Position numbers and translations under genes: made by a program
Source of the DNA: Buttiauxella agrestis ATCC 33320
GTDB lineage: Bacteria; Pseudomonadota; Gammaproteobacteria; Enterobacterales; Enterobacteriaceae
DNA length: 64,000 bases
NCBI GenBank assembly: GCA_024169445.1
Contig: JALKFA010000001.1
Coordinates: 5,022,001 to 5,086,000 of the forward strand
Direction: 5' to 3'
Shown: positions 53,253 through 63,121 of the stretch, piece by piece
How the letters are laid out: each line of letters begins with the position of its first letter
Numbering within the stretch: the first letter of the stretch is position 1
Notes under the pieces: generated by a model
The model's input: only the letters and a program-made list of their open reading frames with translations
The model's database searches: none
Told to the model about the DNA's origin: nothing

Positions 53253-54989
53253 CTAACTAATATCACCGAGTGAACGCCCAGCTTCGACTAAATCCCCCGT
53301 TGTCGCCTGCTGTTTCAGGGTTCCACTGCGATGTGCGACGACCTGAACTTCCATTTTCATCGCTTCCATTACCGCAATCACTTCCCCTTGCTGCACCGTT
53401 TTGCCTTCTTCTGCCAGCCAACTATGGAGCACACCGGAGATCGGTGCTTCAACTGCCGCGTCGTTTACCGGCTCGTTCACTGGCGGGTGCGCTTTACCTG
53501 GCTGAGACAACGCCGCACCGCTAAACAGGCTCGCAGGTAAGCCCAGTTGCACGCGACGGCCATCAAGTTCAATCCAGGTGCGGGTTAAAGTTTCATTGGC
53601 CTTGGGCGTCTGACGCGGTGCAAATTCAATGCGCCCGGCAAAATCAGTTTCAATCCAGCGAGTATGCACCTTGAAGCCTTCGGTGAAATCAGCGTCATCC
53701 ATCACCGCACGGTGGAATGGCAACACTGAGGCTACGCCGTCGATTTCAAACTCACGCAGGGCGCGACGTGCACGGGCAATGGCCTGTTCACGGCTGCTGC
53801 CCGTGACAATGAGTTTTGCCATCAGCGAGTCATAATTGCCTGGGACGGTTGAACCCGCATTAACGCCAGTGTCGAGGCGAATACCAGGCCCGCCTGGTGC
53901 GCGGAATACCGTGATATTGCCAGGTGTCGGTAAATAGCCTTTGCCAGCATCTTCAGCGTTAATTCGGAATTCGAACGAGTGCCCACGCGGGACTGGGGTT
54001 TCCAGAATACTGAGCGGTAAACCTTCCGCAATGCGCAGTTGTTCCACGACAATATCAAGGCCGGTAGTTTCTTCGGTGACCGGATGTTCTACCTGCAAAC
54101 GGGTGTTCACTTCGAGGAACGAAAGCGTACCGTCGCGGCTTAATAAAAACTCCACGGTACCAGCGCCAACGTAGCCCGCATGGGCGCAAATATCGTGGGC
54201 GGCACTGTGGATTTGCAGGCGCTGGGCATCGCTAATAAACGGTGCGGGCGCTTCTTCCACCAGTTTCTGGTTACGGCGCTGGAGCGAGCAATCACGCGTG
54301 CCAAGCACCACCACATTGCCATGTTTATCAGCGATAACTTGAGCTTCAATATGGCGTGGACGGTCGAGATATTGTTCGACATAACATTCTGCACGGCCAA
54401 ATGCCGTCAACGCTTCGCGTGTTGCGGAATGATAAAGTTCAGCCACTTCTTCCAGTTTCCAGGCCACTTTCAGGCCGCGCCCACCACCGCCAAAGGCAGC
54501 TTTAATCGCCACCGGCAAACCGTGCGTGGCAGCAAAATCGAGCACTTCTCCCGCGCCATTCACCGGATCTGTAGTGCCTTTGACCAGCGGAGCTCCCACT
54601 TCCATGGCGATTTTACGCGCCTGCACTTTATCGCCGAGTTTCTCGATAGTGTCCGGCTGCGGACCAATCCAGATAAGCCCCGCCTCCTGTACGGCGCGAG
54701 CAAACTCGGCACGTTCAGACAAAAAACCGTAGCCAGGATGCACCATTGTTGCACCGCTGCGCTTTGCAACCTCCACCAGCGCTGCAATGTTTAAGTAGGT
54801 GTCTGCTGAACTAGTGCCGGGGAGCGCCCAGGCTTCATCAGCCATTTGCACGTGTAGCGCGTTGGCATCCGGGTCAGCGTACACCGCTACCGCCTGCGCA
54901 CCGTAATCACGGCAGGCACGAATGATGCGAACGGCAATCTCGCCACGGTTGGCGATCAGAACTTTATGCGGCGAGGTGGTCACGGGCAT
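53253..54989 (-). CDS. Biotin carboxylase fused to biotin carboxyl carrier domain
   Basis: A 578-residue fusion. Residues ~9-450 are an AccC-like biotin carboxylase ('[18 protein letters not shown]', '[10 protein letters not shown]', '[17 protein letters not shown]'); the C-terminal ~70 residues are a biotinyl domain with the biotinylation motif 'EAMKM'. It resembles the alpha subunit of acyl-CoA carboxylases, but no carboxyltransferase beta subunit is nearby. Instead it overlaps by 26 bp a fused PxpB-PxpC gene, whose PxpC half is carboxyltransferase-related. It may therefore supply carboxybiotin to a 5-oxoprolinase-like or urea-amidolyase-like reaction. The start at 54989 is close to GGGAG; GTG at 54983 is an alternative. 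Confidence 0.9.
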   Translation of the reverse strand: MPVTTSPHKVLIANRGEIAVRIIRACRDYGAQAVAVYADPDANALHVQMADEAWALPGTSSADTYLNIAALVEVAKRSGATMVHPGYGFLSERAEFARAVQEAGLIWIGPQPDTIEKLGDKVQARKIAMEVGAPLVKGTTDPVNGAGEVLDFAATHGLPVAIKAAFGGGGRGLKVAWKLEEVAELYHSATREALTAFGRAECYVEQYLDRPRHIEAQVIADKHGNVVVLGTRDCSLQRRNQKLVEEAPAPFISDAQRLQIHSAAHDICAHAGYVGAGTVEFLLSRDGTLSFLEVNTRLQVEHPVTEETTGLDIVVEQLRIAEGLPLSILETPVPRGHSFEFRINAEDAGKGYLPTPGNITVFRAPGGPGIRLDTGVNAGSTVPGNYDSLMAKLIVTGSSREQAIARARRALREFEIDGVASVLPFHRAVMDDADFTEGFKVHTRWIETDFAGRIEFAPRQTPKANETLTRTWIELDGRRVQLGLPASLFSGAALSQPGKAHPPVNEPVNDAAVEAPISGVLHSWLAEEGKTVQQGEVIAVMEAMKMEVQVVAHRSGTLKQQATTGDLVEAGRSLGDIS

Positions 54990-56571
54990 TACTCCCTGTT
55001 ATTTCGATAAACGGTTGGATAATGTTAAAGCGAATGGCAGCGCCGGGCGGAATTTGCCCTGCCAAATCAAGATGATATTCTGCCACCGCAGCAATCACCG
55101 GATAGCCACCGGTCAAGGGGTGGTCGTGCAAAAACAGCACCGGTTGCCCGCTGGCAGGAACCTGAATCGAGCCGCTACAAGTGCCTTCACTCGGCAGCTC
55201 CTGGTGCTGACGGCGCTCCAGTTGTTGCTCACCTGCGAGGCGCAAACCGATGCGGTTAGACTGTGGCGTGACCAGCCAGTCCTGCGCGGTTAAACGAGCG
55301 AGTGCATCGGCGGTGAACCAGTCGGTGCGCGGGCCTGCGACAATATCCAGCGTCACTGTTTCACCCACCGCAGGAAGGGCAGATTGTGGAAGTTCATCCA
55401 GCAAAACGGCGTTGCAGTGCCGATGTGCGCCAGTCTGTAAAATGTCACCAACAGCAATCGCGGCTGGCCCTAACTGCGCCAGGCTGTCACGTGCGGCACT
55501 GCCAAGAATTTGTTCGACCACAAACCCGCTGCGCACCGCCAGATAACTGCGTAACCCGCGAACTGGTGTACCGACGTGAATTTCATCTCCGGCGGCTAAA
55601 TTGAGTGGGCAATAACTTTCCACGCGATAATGCTCGCCGTCCGCCGTTTTCAGGGTCAACGGGCATGGCGCACCGGTCAGGGTAATCACCACATCGCCAT
55701 TTGCCCGGGCGCGGAAACCACCGTGCGTGATTTCGAGGCAAGGTGAATCACTCGGGTTGCCAACAATACGATTTGCGGTGTGCAGTGCTGTTTTATCCAT
55801 CGCGCCGGATTCCGATAAACCCAGCGCCGCTTTGCCGCTGCGGCCATTGTCCTGCCACAAGGTTTGCAGGCCTGTCGCCAGCACGGTCAGCGTTGGTGCG
55901 TCACTCGCGGGGGCAATTTGTGGCGCAACAACGGCAGGCAGAGAAACCATTTTCTTACCTGCGGCGCCATCCACAAACTGCACCTGGCTACCCGGCAACA
56001 GCAGTGCGGGCTGCGCGCGCGTTAAGTCCCACATTTGCAGGTCAGTCTGGCCGATAAGCTGCCAACCGCCGGGGCTAGCTTGTGGATAGATACCGCTAAA
56101 TTCCCCAGCCAGCGCCACGGAACCTGCGGGAATGCGGGTGCGAGGTGTGCTGCGACGCGGTGTTTGCCAACCGCCAGTGTCAGACACCATATAGGCAAAA
56201 CCTGGCGCAAAGCCGGTAAACGCCACGTTCCACAGTGATTCCTGATGGCGGCGGATGACTTCCTGCACCGCGATGCCCATCAGTTCCGCTACTGCGGGAA
56301 GATCTTCGCCGTTGTAGTGCACAGGGATAGTCACCTGTTGACCGTAGCTGGCTTCCTTGTGCTGCAAAGAACACTTCGAGATTTTGCCAGCAAGTTGCGC
56401 CATGCTGGTTTGCATCGGCTGATAGCGGATCAACAAGGTTCGAGCTGCCGGAATGATCTCCTCGATCCCCTTTTCCGGCGCGGCGCTGAGCGCATCGAAC
56501 AACGCCAGTGTTTCATCAAGCGTATCCAGTTCGACCAGGAAGCTACTTAAGTTAACGGCTAAAAATCTCAC
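54964..56571 (-). CDS. Fused 5-oxoprolinase subunits PxpB-PxpC
   Basis: A 535-residue fusion of KipI/PxpB (about residues 1-210: '[46 protein letters not shown]') and KipA/PxpC, the biotin-dependent-carboxyltransferase-like half ('[35 protein letters not shown]', then '[15 protein letters not shown]'). In E. coli these are separate proteins that with PxpA cleave 5-oxoproline using ATP. GTG at 56571 with GGGAG 6 nt upstream and directly after the DUF1445 stop is the best start; the longer frame overlaps that gene. The substrate may differ from 5-oxoproline because a biotin carboxylase is attached. Confidence 0.88.
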   Translation of the reverse strand: MRFLAVNLSSFLVELDTLDETLALFDALSAAPEKGIEEIIPAARTLLIRYQPMQTSMAQLAGKISKCSLQHKEASYGQQVTIPVHYNGEDLPAVAELMGIAVQEVIRRHQESLWNVAFTGFAPGFAYMVSDTGGWQTPRRSTPRTRIPAGSVALAGEFSGIYPQASPGGWQLIGQTDLQMWDLTRAQPALLLPGSQVQFVDGAAGKKMVSLPAVVAPQIAPASDAPTLTVLATGLQTLWQDNGRSGKAALGLSESGAMDKTALHTANRIVGNPSDSPCLEITHGGFRARANGDVVITLTGAPCPLTLKTADGEHYRVESYCPLNLAAGDEIHVGTPVRGLRSYLAVRSGFVVEQILGSAARDSLAQLGPAAIAVGDILQTGAHRHCNAVLLDELPQSALPAVGETVTLDIVAGPRTDWFTADALARLTAQDWLVTPQSNRIGLRLAGEQQLERRQHQELPSEGTCSGSIQVPASGQPVLFLHDHPLTGGYPVIAAVAEYHLDLAGQIPPGAAIRFNIIQPFIEITGSNARDHLAA

Positions 56572-56572
56572 T

Positions 56573-57385
56573 TCACGCTCCCTGCCAGGCGGCATCCGGT
56601 ACATCAGTAATAAACATGTGTCCTGGCGCGTGACTGAGGGCAAATGGCACTCCCGATTTCATCACCGCAGCTTGCGGAGTCACGCCGCATGCCCAGAACA
56701 CCGGGATTTCACCTGCTTCGATACGCACAGCATCACCAAAATCTGGACGTGAAATATCGCTAATACCCAACAGATGCGGCTCGCCGATGTGAACCGGCGC
56801 ACCGTGCACTGCGGGAAAACGGCCGCTGATCATCACGGCGTCTGCCACCCTGTCTGCCGGGATCGGGCGCATGGAAACCACCAGTTCGCCCTGTAAACGC
56901 CCTGCGGGGCGGCAAAGGCGGTTAGTTTTGTACATCGGCACGTTGCAGTTATCGGTAATGTGGCGTACTTCAATACCCGCTTCACGCAATGGCGTTTCAA
57001 AGGTAAAGCTGCAACCAATTAAGAAGGTGACCAGGTCAGGGTGCTTTTCCCAGACAGCGCGCGCGTCGGTGATTTCATCCGCCAGCTTACCCTGCTCCCA
57101 GACACGGTAACGCGGAATGTTGGTGCGCAAATCGGCACCTTCCGCCAGCACGGTCTGATGCCCGCCCGCTTCTATCACATCCAGCACCGGGCAGCTTTGT
57201 GGGTTGCGCTGGGCATAGAGCAGGAAATCAAACGCCCAGTCACGCGGCAGGCAAATCATGTTCGCCTGGGTCATGCCTGGCGCCATTCCGGCGGTAGGTT
57301 TATCAAAACCGTGACGAATCGCCTGGCGCGCTTCTCGTGCGGCGGCAATCGCCTGTTGGCTGGCTTTCATTAACTTATTCTGCAT
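56573..57385 (-). CDS. DUF1445-family protein (D-glutamate cyclase-like / putative hydro-lyase)
   Basis: A 270-residue DUF1445 (PF07286) protein with '[30 protein letters not shown]', '[23 protein letters not shown]', '[26 protein letters not shown]' and '[13 protein letters not shown]'. The family has been linked to D-glutamate cyclisation to 5-oxo-D-proline. Located between pxpA and fused pxpBC, such an activity would feed 5-oxoproline cleavage. The catalytic assignment is tentative. AAGGAG precedes the ATG. Confidence 0.85.
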   Translation of the reverse strand: MQNKLMKASQQAIAAAREARQAIRHGFDKPTAGMAPGMTQANMICLPRDWAFDFLLYAQRNPQSCPVLDVIEAGGHQTVLAEGADLRTNIPRYRVWEQGKLADEITDARAVWEKHPDLVTFLIGCSFTFETPLREAGIEVRHITDNCNVPMYKTNRLCRPAGRLQGELVVSMRPIPADRVADAVMISGRFPAVHGAPVHIGEPHLLGISDISRPDFGDAVRIEAGEIPVFWACGVTPQAAVMKSGVPFALSHAPGHMFITDVPDAAWQGA

Positions 57386-57397
57386 AGCTGCCGCTCC

Positions 57398-58168
57398 TTA
57401 CGCCTGAGGAATAAACGAGCGGATAGCAATGCCCTGCGCTTCCAGCAAGGTGCGGATCTGGCTCGCCATAGCAATCGCGCCTGGGCTGTCGCCATGCACA
57501 CATATAGAGTCGGCCTGAATCGGCGTGAATTTCCCTTCAATGGATTCAACACCACCTTCGGTAATCAGTTGCAGCATTCGTTGCGCCACAAGCTGTGCAT
57601 CGTGCAATACCGATCCCGCTTCGCGGCGCGAAACCAGCGTACCGTCGGCGTGGTAAGCACGGTCTGCAAACGCTTCGGCGATGGTTTTCAGCCCTTTTTG
57701 CTGCGCCAGTTGCAGCACCGGAGAACCCGCCAGCCCAACCAGCGGCAACTGCGGGTCAACCGCCAGAATGCCGTCGATCACCGCCAGCGCCTGGCGTTCG
57801 TGATAAGCAATGGTGTTGTACAGCGCACCGTGCGGTTTGACGTAGCGCACTTGAGTGCCCGCAGCGCGTGCCAGCCCTTGCAGTGCGCCAATCTGGTAAA
57901 TCACGTCGGCGGTGAGTTCGTCGCTGGCGATGTCCATGTTACGGCGGCCAAAGCCGACTAAATCCGGATAGGCAACATGCGCGCCGACCGTTACGCCCTG
58001 AGTTTTTGCCGCTTTCAGCGTTTCAAGAATGCCTGCCGGGGAACCGGCGTGGAAACCACAGGCGACGTTAGCGCTACTCACCACCTTGAGGATGGCGGCG
58101 TCGTCACCCATGCTCCACTGCCCGAAGCTTTCGCCTAAATCGCTATTGAGATCAATGGTCTTTAACAT
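57398..58168 (-). CDS. pxpA: 5-Oxoprolinase subunit PxpA (LamB/YcsF family)
   Basis: A 256-residue protein with '[14 protein letters not shown]', '[13 protein letters not shown]', '[16 protein letters not shown]', '[11 protein letters not shown]' and '[12 protein letters not shown]', all characteristic of YcsF/PxpA. In the E. coli enzyme it carries out ring opening with PxpBC. The ATG at 58168 (GAGGA upstream) is preferred to one six codons earlier that overlaps the transporter gene end. Confidence 0.92.
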   Translation of the reverse strand: MLKTIDLNSDLGESFGQWSMGDDAAILKVVSSANVACGFHAGSPAGILETLKAAKTQGVTVGAHVAYPDLVGFGRRNMDIASDELTADVIYQIGALQGLARAAGTQVRYVKPHGALYNTIAYHERQALAVIDGILAVDPQLPLVGLAGSPVLQLAQQKGLKTIAEAFADRAYHADGTLVSRREAGSVLHDAQLVAQRMLQLITEGGVESIEGKFTPIQADSICVHGDSPGAIAMASQIRTLLEAQGIAIRSFIPQA

Positions 58169-58178
58169 CTGCTTTTCC

Positions 58179-59420
58179 TCAAACAACTTTCAGGAAATCG
58201 AAAATAGCGCCAACGGAGAGTGCGCCCATGTACCAGGTCAGCACGCAGGTCACCAGACCCGTCCACAGCAACCAGCGCGGGTAGACATAACCCGACATTA
58301 AATCAGCACGTTTCCAGCCGACGTAGACAAAAATCGTTAGGCCGATTGGCAAGATAAGCCCGTTGAAACCGCCCGCAAACACCAGCAATGCAGCCGGAGC
58401 TGTCCCCAGCAACACGTACACCACTAATGAGACAGCAATAAATATAATGGTCGCGATATTGCGCTGGCGCTCAGTCATTTTCTTATTAAAAACAGTCATA
58501 AAGCTGACTGAAGTGTAAGCCGCGCCAATCACGCTGGTGAGTGCCGCTGCCCAGAAGATAAAACCAAAGATGCGCACACCAAAGCTACCCACAGCGTGCT
58601 GGAAGGCTTGAGAAGCCGGGTTCGCCACCTGGCTGGAAATGTCTAACGTTACGCCGCTGGCGACTACGCCCAATACGGCGAGGAACAACACGTAACGCAT
58701 CAACCCGACCACCAGAATCCCTTTGGTCGCCGCCGAAGAAACCGCTTCAATATTTTCGACACCGGTCATGCCTTTATCTAACAGGCGATGCGCACCCGCA
58801 TACGAGATATATCCGCCCACGGTGCCGCCGACGATGGTGGTGATCATGGCGAAGTTCATGGTGTCCGGAAACACGCTCTGGCGCAGCGCTTCGCCGACCG
58901 GCGGGGAAGAGACAAACGCGACATACAGCGTCAGGCCAATCATCACCAGGCCGAGGACAATAATCAGGCGGTCAATTGCGCTGCTGGCGCGCTGCGAGGA
59001 GAAGATGTAGAACGCCAGCAGTGCGCTGAGCAGCCCACCCCATTTTGGTGATATACCAAACATGGCATTCAGGCCCAGACCCGCACCGGCAATGTTACCG
59101 ACGTTAAAGACCAGCCCACCGAAAATCACCAGCACCGCCAGTAAGTAACCACTGCCAGGTAGCGCTTCATTGGCAACGTCAGAGGCGCGCATCCGCGTAA
59201 CAGTCACCACGCGCCAGATATTCTGTTGCACCACAAAATCGATGACGATCGAGGCCAGAATACCAAAGGCAAATGCCGCACCCATGGTGGCGGTAAAGGT
59301 GGCCGTTTGCGTGATAAAACCAGGGCCAATCGCCGAGGTCGCCATCAGGAATATTGCCGCCAGCAGCGAGGAACGACGCTTCTGGACAAAAGATTTATTT
59401 TCGAGTTCTTGCGCTGCCAT
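58179..59420 (-). CDS. NRAMP-related membrane transporter (YcsG-like)
   Basis: A 413-residue polytopic protein of the NRAMP superfamily with about 11 hydrophobic segments. The TM1 region reads '[25 protein letters not shown]'; the canonical metal-binding DPGN motif is absent. This argues against a simple Mn2+/Fe2+ transporter and for another substrate. First gene of the pxp-type operon, as with ycsG next to ycsF/kip genes in Bacillus, so an organic-acid substrate such as 5-oxoproline is conceivable. Start at 59420 with GGAGAGA upstream; longer frames are rejected. Confidence 0.85.
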   Translation of the reverse strand: MAAQELENKSFVQKRRSSLLAAIFLMATSAIGPGFITQTATFTATMGAAFAFGILASIVIDFVVQQNIWRVVTVTRMRASDVANEALPGSGYLLAVLVIFGGLVFNVGNIAGAGLGLNAMFGISPKWGGLLSALLAFYIFSSQRASSAIDRLIIVLGLVMIGLTLYVAFVSSPPVGEALRQSVFPDTMNFAMITTIVGGTVGGYISYAGAHRLLDKGMTGVENIEAVSSAATKGILVVGLMRYVLFLAVLGVVASGVTLDISSQVANPASQAFQHAVGSFGVRIFGFIFWAAALTSVIGAAYTSVSFMTVFNKKMTERQRNIATIIFIAVSLVVYVLLGTAPAALLVFAGGFNGLILPIGLTIFVYVGWKRADLMSGYVYPRWLLWTGLVTCVLTWYMGALSVGAIFDFLKVV

Positions 59421-59516
59421 CTGACTCTCTCCGTTATTAGAATTATGACCCTGTCTGTTAAGCAATAAACAGACCATCGTTGAGGTAAAAGCAGAGATTG
59501 TTAATCAACTATTAAA

Positions 59517-59533
59517 TTATTGTTGAACAATAA
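59517..59533. promoter_or_regulatory. Perfect palindrome, candidate operator between transporter and GntR gene
   Basis: TTATTGTTGAACAATAA is an 8+1+8 bp perfect palindrome in the 356-bp divergent gap. A second, looser inverted repeat (GTTAATCAAC and GTTGATTAAT) flanks it at about 59500 and 59548. It is a good candidate for binding by the adjacent GntR/FCD regulator. The rest of the gap holds a GC-rich hairpin (59593-59618) and no gene. Confidence 0.55.
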
Positions 59534-59776
59534 GCTAGTGAGTGTTGATTAATTAGACAAACAGAATCGAAAACCGGATGATAAAAAACCGACGCCGATC
59601 ACTTTTTCCCGATCGGCGGCGTGAAGAAAGTGAGGTATTGCACCAGTGGAGTGCATAGAAATGCAGTTATGCGCTTTTATAGTGCATGGAATTGAAATAA
59701 TCCCGCAGTCTCAATGCCTTGCCGCTACCAGGCTAATATGTGAAGATTGCCGCTCACCAGGTTACCGCAGAACAAC

Positions 59777-60439
59777 ATGAAGAAAGATGCCGCCACTCAA
59801 ATGCTGAGCGAGAAAATCGCCGAGACTATCCGCCAGAAGATTATCGTTGGCGAACTCGCGTCCGGCGCGCGCCTTTCGGAAGCTGCCCTCAGCGAACAAC
59901 TGGATATTTCGCGCAATACGCTGCGTGAAGTGTTCCGCATGCTGACCCAGGAAGGGTTGCTGCGTTACGAGCCTAATCGCGGGGTTTGTGTGGCAGTGCC
60001 GGATATGGCGGCAATTCTCGATATTTACCGTATTCGTCGGCTGATTGAGTGCGACGCCCTCACCCATGCCTATCCGCTGCATCCAGCCGTTGCCAAAATG
60101 GAAGCCGCTGTGCAAGAAGCGCGGGAGTACCGCCAGACCAGCGAATGGCGGCAGGTGGGGACGGCAAATATGAAATTCCACACGGCGATTGTCGAATTGG
60201 CCGACAGCGAGCGCCTGACGCGCCTGTACCGCAATATCTCCGCAGAACTCCGGCTAGTATTCGGGCATCTTAACGATCCCGAAATTCTCTATGCCCCTTA
60301 TATTGAGAAGAATGCCCACATCCTTGCGCTGCTGGTTGATGACCAAAATGAAAAAGCCGCCCGTACGCTCGCGGAGTACCTTGAGCTATCCGAGCGCACG
60401 GTACTGGCGGCCTGGGCCAGGCATCAACAATCATCCTGA
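59777..60439 (+). CDS. GntR-family (FCD) regulator of the pxp-type operon
   Basis: A 220-residue regulator. The N-terminal winged HTH includes 'LSEKIAETIRQKIIVGELASGARLSEAALSEQLDISRNTLREVFRMLTQEGLL', and the C-terminal all-helical FCD ligand domain has 'IYRIRRLIECDAL' and 'NMKFHTAIVELADSERL'. ATG at 59777 chosen because the family domain starts there; the upstream TTG extension is rejected. Divergent from the transporter-pxp operon, which it probably controls in response to a carboxylate ligand. Confidence 0.9.
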   Translation: MKKDAATQMLSEKIAETIRQKIIVGELASGARLSEAALSEQLDISRNTLREVFRMLTQEGLLRYEPNRGVCVAVPDMAAILDIYRIRRLIECDALTHAYPLHPAVAKMEAAVQEAREYRQTSEWRQVGTANMKFHTAIVELADSERLTRLYRNISAELRLVFGHLNDPEILYAPYIEKNAHILALLVDDQNEKAARTLAEYLELSERTVLAAWARHQQSS

Positions 60440-60479
60440 TCAATGGCTAACAATCACGTGCATTTTCCCATCCTTTCGT

Positions 60480-60509
60480 TTAGCATTTGCTTAATTAAGT
60501 AAGTGCTAA
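60480..60509. promoter_or_regulatory. 30-bp near-perfect palindrome, probable YgaV operator
   Basis: The region is symmetric from TTAGCATTTGCTTAA to TTAAGTAAGTGCTAA with only two mismatched pairs, ending 9 nt before the ygaV start. ArsR-type repressors bind such AT-rich dyads and autoregulate; YgaV is known to repress its own operon. Confidence 0.7.
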
Positions 60510-60518
60510 ACTAAAACT

Positions 60519-60821
60519 ATGAATCCCGAACTGCTAAAACTCCAGGCCAGCGCAAGCGATGCCGCAAAGCTACTCAAAGCAATGAGTAACGCCAATCGGC
60601 TGCTGATCCTCTGCATGTTGCTCGATTCCCCCGGCACCGGAGCAGGCGAGCTGGCTACGGCGACTGGGCTAAGTCCATCTGCCACTTCTCAGCATCTTGC
60701 CCGTATGCGCAATGAAGGGCTTATCGACAGTACCCGCGAGGCGCAGCGCATTCTTTATTTCATTAAAAGTGATGCCATTCGGGAGATCATTGGCACGCTT
60801 AAAGCCATTTATTGTCCGTGA
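60519..60821 (+). CDS. ygaV: ArsR-family sulfide/redox-responsive repressor YgaV
   Basis: A 100-residue winged-helix repressor. 'LLKAMSNANRLLILCMLLDSPGTGAGELATATGLSPSATSQHLARMRNEGLID' is the HTH core; it ends 'GTLKAIYCP', as E. coli YgaV does. The conserved Cys near residues 33 and 99 fit the persulfide-sensing pair. It precedes ygaP by 8 bp, the same two-gene operon as in E. coli. Confidence 0.92.
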   Translation: MNPELLKLQASASDAAKLLKAMSNANRLLILCMLLDSPGTGAGELATATGLSPSATSQHLARMRNEGLIDSTREAQRILYFIKSDAIREIIGTLKAIYCP

Positions 60822-60829
60822 GGAACAGC

Positions 60830-61354
60830 ATGACTATCCAGACTATTTCCCCAAGCGATGCCAAAGCGCTGCTCACCAAAGGTGCGGCGTTGATTGATAT
60901 CCGCGAGCATGATGAATATGCGCGTGAGAATATTGCCGAGGCACATTTACTGTCGCTTTCTGCCATCGAAAATGGCGATAGACTTGGCCCGTTTGACCCT
61001 TTCGATACGGTAATTTTTTATTGCCAGTCCGGCATGCGCACCACGCAAAATGCTCAGAAACTGGTTGATGCCGTGGCCCCCGCAAAAGTGTTGCTGCTGG
61101 AAGGGGGATTAACGGCCTGGAAGAAAGATGGCCAGCAAATTCTCGAAGATAAATCACAGCCGTTGCCGTTAATGCGCCAGGTGCAAATTGCCGCCGGAAG
61201 CCTGGTTCTTGCGGGTGTGATTCTGGGGTTTGTTGTTCACCCAGGATTCTATTTACTGTCGGGTTTTGTCGGTGCGGGTTTGCTGTTTGCGGGTATCAGC
61301 GGTTTTTGCGGCATGGCACGCTTGCTGGCAGTAATGCCCTGGAATAAGCACTGA
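60830..61354 (+). CDS. ygaP: Membrane-bound rhodanese YgaP
   Basis: A 174-residue protein, same length as E. coli YgaP. The rhodanese domain (residues ~5-105) has the active-site Cys in 'VIFYCQSGMRTTQNA' and 'LLLEGGLTAWKKDG'. Two C-terminal transmembrane helices follow (about 118-137 and 145-170). It carries out sulfur transfer/persulfide handling at the inner membrane. Start at 60830 with GAGGA upstream; a GTG six codons earlier overlaps ygaV and is unlikely. Confidence 0.94.
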   Translation: MTIQTISPSDAKALLTKGAALIDIREHDEYARENIAEAHLLSLSAIENGDRLGPFDPFDTVIFYCQSGMRTTQNAQKLVDAVAPAKVLLLEGGLTAWKKDGQQILEDKSQPLPLMRQVQIAAGSLVLAGVILGFVVHPGFYLLSGFVGAGLLFAGISGFCGMARLLAVMPWNKH

Positions 61355-61401
61355 GTGAGTTCGGCTTTTTGTCCCGTTATTTTGGGCTATGGTTAACGGT
61401 A

Positions 61402-61528
61402 TATACCCGTTAGCATTCGAGTTGCAGCCAGGCGGCCAGGGAGCTTATCCCGATGAGCTTACTTAAGTAAGTGATTTGGGTAAGTGAGTGCAGCCAACAC
61501 CCCTGCAGCTTGAAGGATGACGGGTATA
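61402..61528. repeat. ERIC element (127 bp)
   Basis: Exactly 127 bp from TATACCC to GGGTATA, with the ERIC arms 'TTCGAGTTGCAGCC' and 'CTGCAGCTTGAAGGATGACG' and the core 'GAGCTTACTTAAGTAAGTGA'. Lies after ygaP. Confidence 0.92.
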
Positions 61529-61563
61529 CGTAATTCATTTCTCTCAATTGAATGAGGTTAATT

Positions 61564-61743
61564 ATGTTCAAGGCAGGCGATTTGGTGCAACCCAAGAAAG
61601 GTGGCCCGAAGTATGAAGTGCTGGATGTTCAGGGCGATACTTTGTTCTGTACCCCGAGGAATATTTTGAGCGGCGAAAAGGTCACGCTAAAAGCAGAAGA
61701 CGTGGTTTTGTATAAAGAAGACGACGATTTTGGCGTTTGCTAA
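61564..61743 (+). CDS. Small DUF2158 (YodC-type) protein
   Basis: A 59-residue protein starting 'MFKAGDLVQPKKGGPKYEVLDV', the 'VxxKxGGPxM' start typical of DUF2158/YodC-like proteins, and ending in an acidic tail. GAGG lies 6 nt before the ATG. Function unknown; free-standing, with a stem-loop after the stop. Confidence 0.75.
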   Translation: MFKAGDLVQPKKGGPKYEVLDVQGDTLFCTPRNILSGEKVTLKAEDVVLYKEDDDFGVC

Positions 61744-61755
61744 TGCCGCTATGAT

Positions 61756-61781
61756 CAGGCGGGCTACAGTTCACCCGCCTG
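61756..61781 (+). terminator. Stem-loop after the DUF2158 gene
   Basis: CAGGCGGG (61756-61763) pairs with CCCGCCTG (61774-61781). No T-run follows; probably a weak terminator or 3' stabiliser. Confidence 0.5.
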
Positions 61782-62122
61782 AAACCACATAATTACCCCG
61801 CCCCACTCATCGTTATATAAACAACCCCACAACAAAAATTCAGGCTCTGAATAGCCCGAAAAACCGCTGCGACTGACGAAAAATTAACCCAATGATTTTT
61901 AAATGAAAATTAATAACGAAGCGACAAAATAATGAAACCCTGCCTTTTATGTGCCATTTAGCGGATTTTATTGACAAAACGCGATTAAATAAAAATTAAT
62001 CACTAATTGTACGATTTCAACCAGCGATATAATCTAGTCAAATCAAAATAAGCCACGCATTAGCACTGCCATCATGTCGACCTGGTAGTGTATATATCTA
62101 ATTTTCATTAGGAGCTGGAAGA
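61782..62122 (+). promoter_or_regulatory. AT-rich leader containing the alaE promoter
   Basis: 341 bp without a gene. A consensus -35 TTGACA is at 61971-61976, with an AATTAA-type -10 about 17 bp later (near 61994). The stretch is AT-rich enough for Lrp or H-NS binding; alaE of E. coli is Lrp-dependent, but I cannot point to a specific site. Confidence 0.4.
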
Positions 62123-62578
62123 ATGTTTTCTCCTGAGTCACGCCTGCGTCATGCAGTCGCAGATACTTTTGCGATGGTAGTGTATTGCTCGGTTGTGAAC
62201 ATGATGATAGAGATTTTTCTCTCCGGCATGAGCTTTGAGCAGTCGCTCTCATCAAGGCTGGTCGCCATCCCGGTGAATATCCTGATTGCCTGGCCCTACG
62301 GTTTATATCGCGATGCTTTCATGCGTTTGACTAAACGTTATAGCAAAGCTAACTGGGCGAAAAATCTTGCTGATGTGCTGGCTTATGTGACTTTCCAGTC
62401 ACCGGTTTACGTCGCCATTTTGTGGTCGGTCGGTGCTGACTGGACCCAGATAGCTGCAGCAGTCAGTTCTAACATTGTGGTGTCGATGTTTATGGGTGCC
62501 GCGTATGGCTACTTTTTGGATTATTGCCGTCGCTTATTCCGCATCAGCGGTTACCGGAATGCAAAAGCTGGGGCTTGA
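62123..62578 (+). CDS. alaE: L-alanine exporter AlaE
   Basis: A 151-residue inner membrane protein with four hydrophobic segments and the AlaE hallmark start '[22 protein letters not shown]', '[23 protein letters not shown]' and '[14 protein letters not shown]'. It exports excess L-alanine. AGGAGCTGGAAGA precedes the ATG. Same relative position to ygaC and ygaM as in E. coli. Confidence 0.95.
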   Translation: MFSPESRLRHAVADTFAMVVYCSVVNMMIEIFLSGMSFEQSLSSRLVAIPVNILIAWPYGLYRDAFMRLTKRYSKANWAKNLADVLAYVTFQSPVYVAILWSVGADWTQIAAAVSSNIVVSMFMGAAYGYFLDYCRRLFRISGYRNAKAGA

Positions 62579-62585
62579 GGTTAGC

Positions 62586-62605
62586 GTTGCGCCGTGACGC
62601 GCAAC
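62586..62605. terminator. Stem-loop between convergent alaE and ygaC
   Basis: GTTGCGC-CGTGAC-GCGCAAC, a perfect 7-bp stem between the alaE stop and the ygaC stop. Confidence 0.5.
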
Positions 62606-62619
62606 AACACCGGTTTCGA

Positions 62620-62961
62620 TTAATGCTCGCCAAACAAACCAGACAAATAACGTTCCAGCGCAATGCGTGAACTAAAACCGTGCGGAATGCCGTAATGCTG
62701 ATGAGTTTCGCCAGCAAGGTAGAGTGGAAAATGCTGGTAGTGATCGCAAGTTTTAACATCCGTGGCAGGGTCTGCCAGTGTCTGGCTTCGTTCTTTTAAG
62801 GTTGGGTGAATAATCAACGCAGTTCGCCCCATACGCGCTTCGCGATTCACATAAACGTAATTTTCACCACGGCGATATCCGTATGTTTTTGGTGTGACAA
62901 CATCCATGGTAAAACCGGCTTTTTCAAGAACGCGGGCCACCTCATCGGGTCGTAAATACAT
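62620..62961 (-). CDS. ygaC: DUF2002 protein YgaC
   Basis: A 113-residue protein with '[23 protein letters not shown]', '[27 protein letters not shown]' and '[18 protein letters not shown]', matching E. coli YgaC. Function unknown; iron-regulated by Fur in E. coli, but no clear Fur box was seen upstream here. Confidence 0.93.
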   Translation of the reverse strand: MYLRPDEVARVLEKAGFTMDVVTPKTYGYRRGENYVYVNREARMGRTALIIHPTLKERSQTLADPATDVKTCDHYQHFPLYLAGETHQHYGIPHGFSSRIALERYLSGLFGEH

Positions 62962-63121
62962 AATTTTTCCTCATCATCTTCTATTGCAGCGCAACCTTAC
63001 AATATCCAGCATTACTAGCGCTTTCAGATTAGTCCATAAAGACCGCGAAAGCGCGTGACCTGTCTCATGACTAAAAATTATGGTCTACACTGAGAAGTAC
63101 ATCGCAACAAGGGAGAAACTA

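Noticed and set aside
61410-61595. 61-codon - strand frame
   Set aside because: Translation of the second ERIC element.
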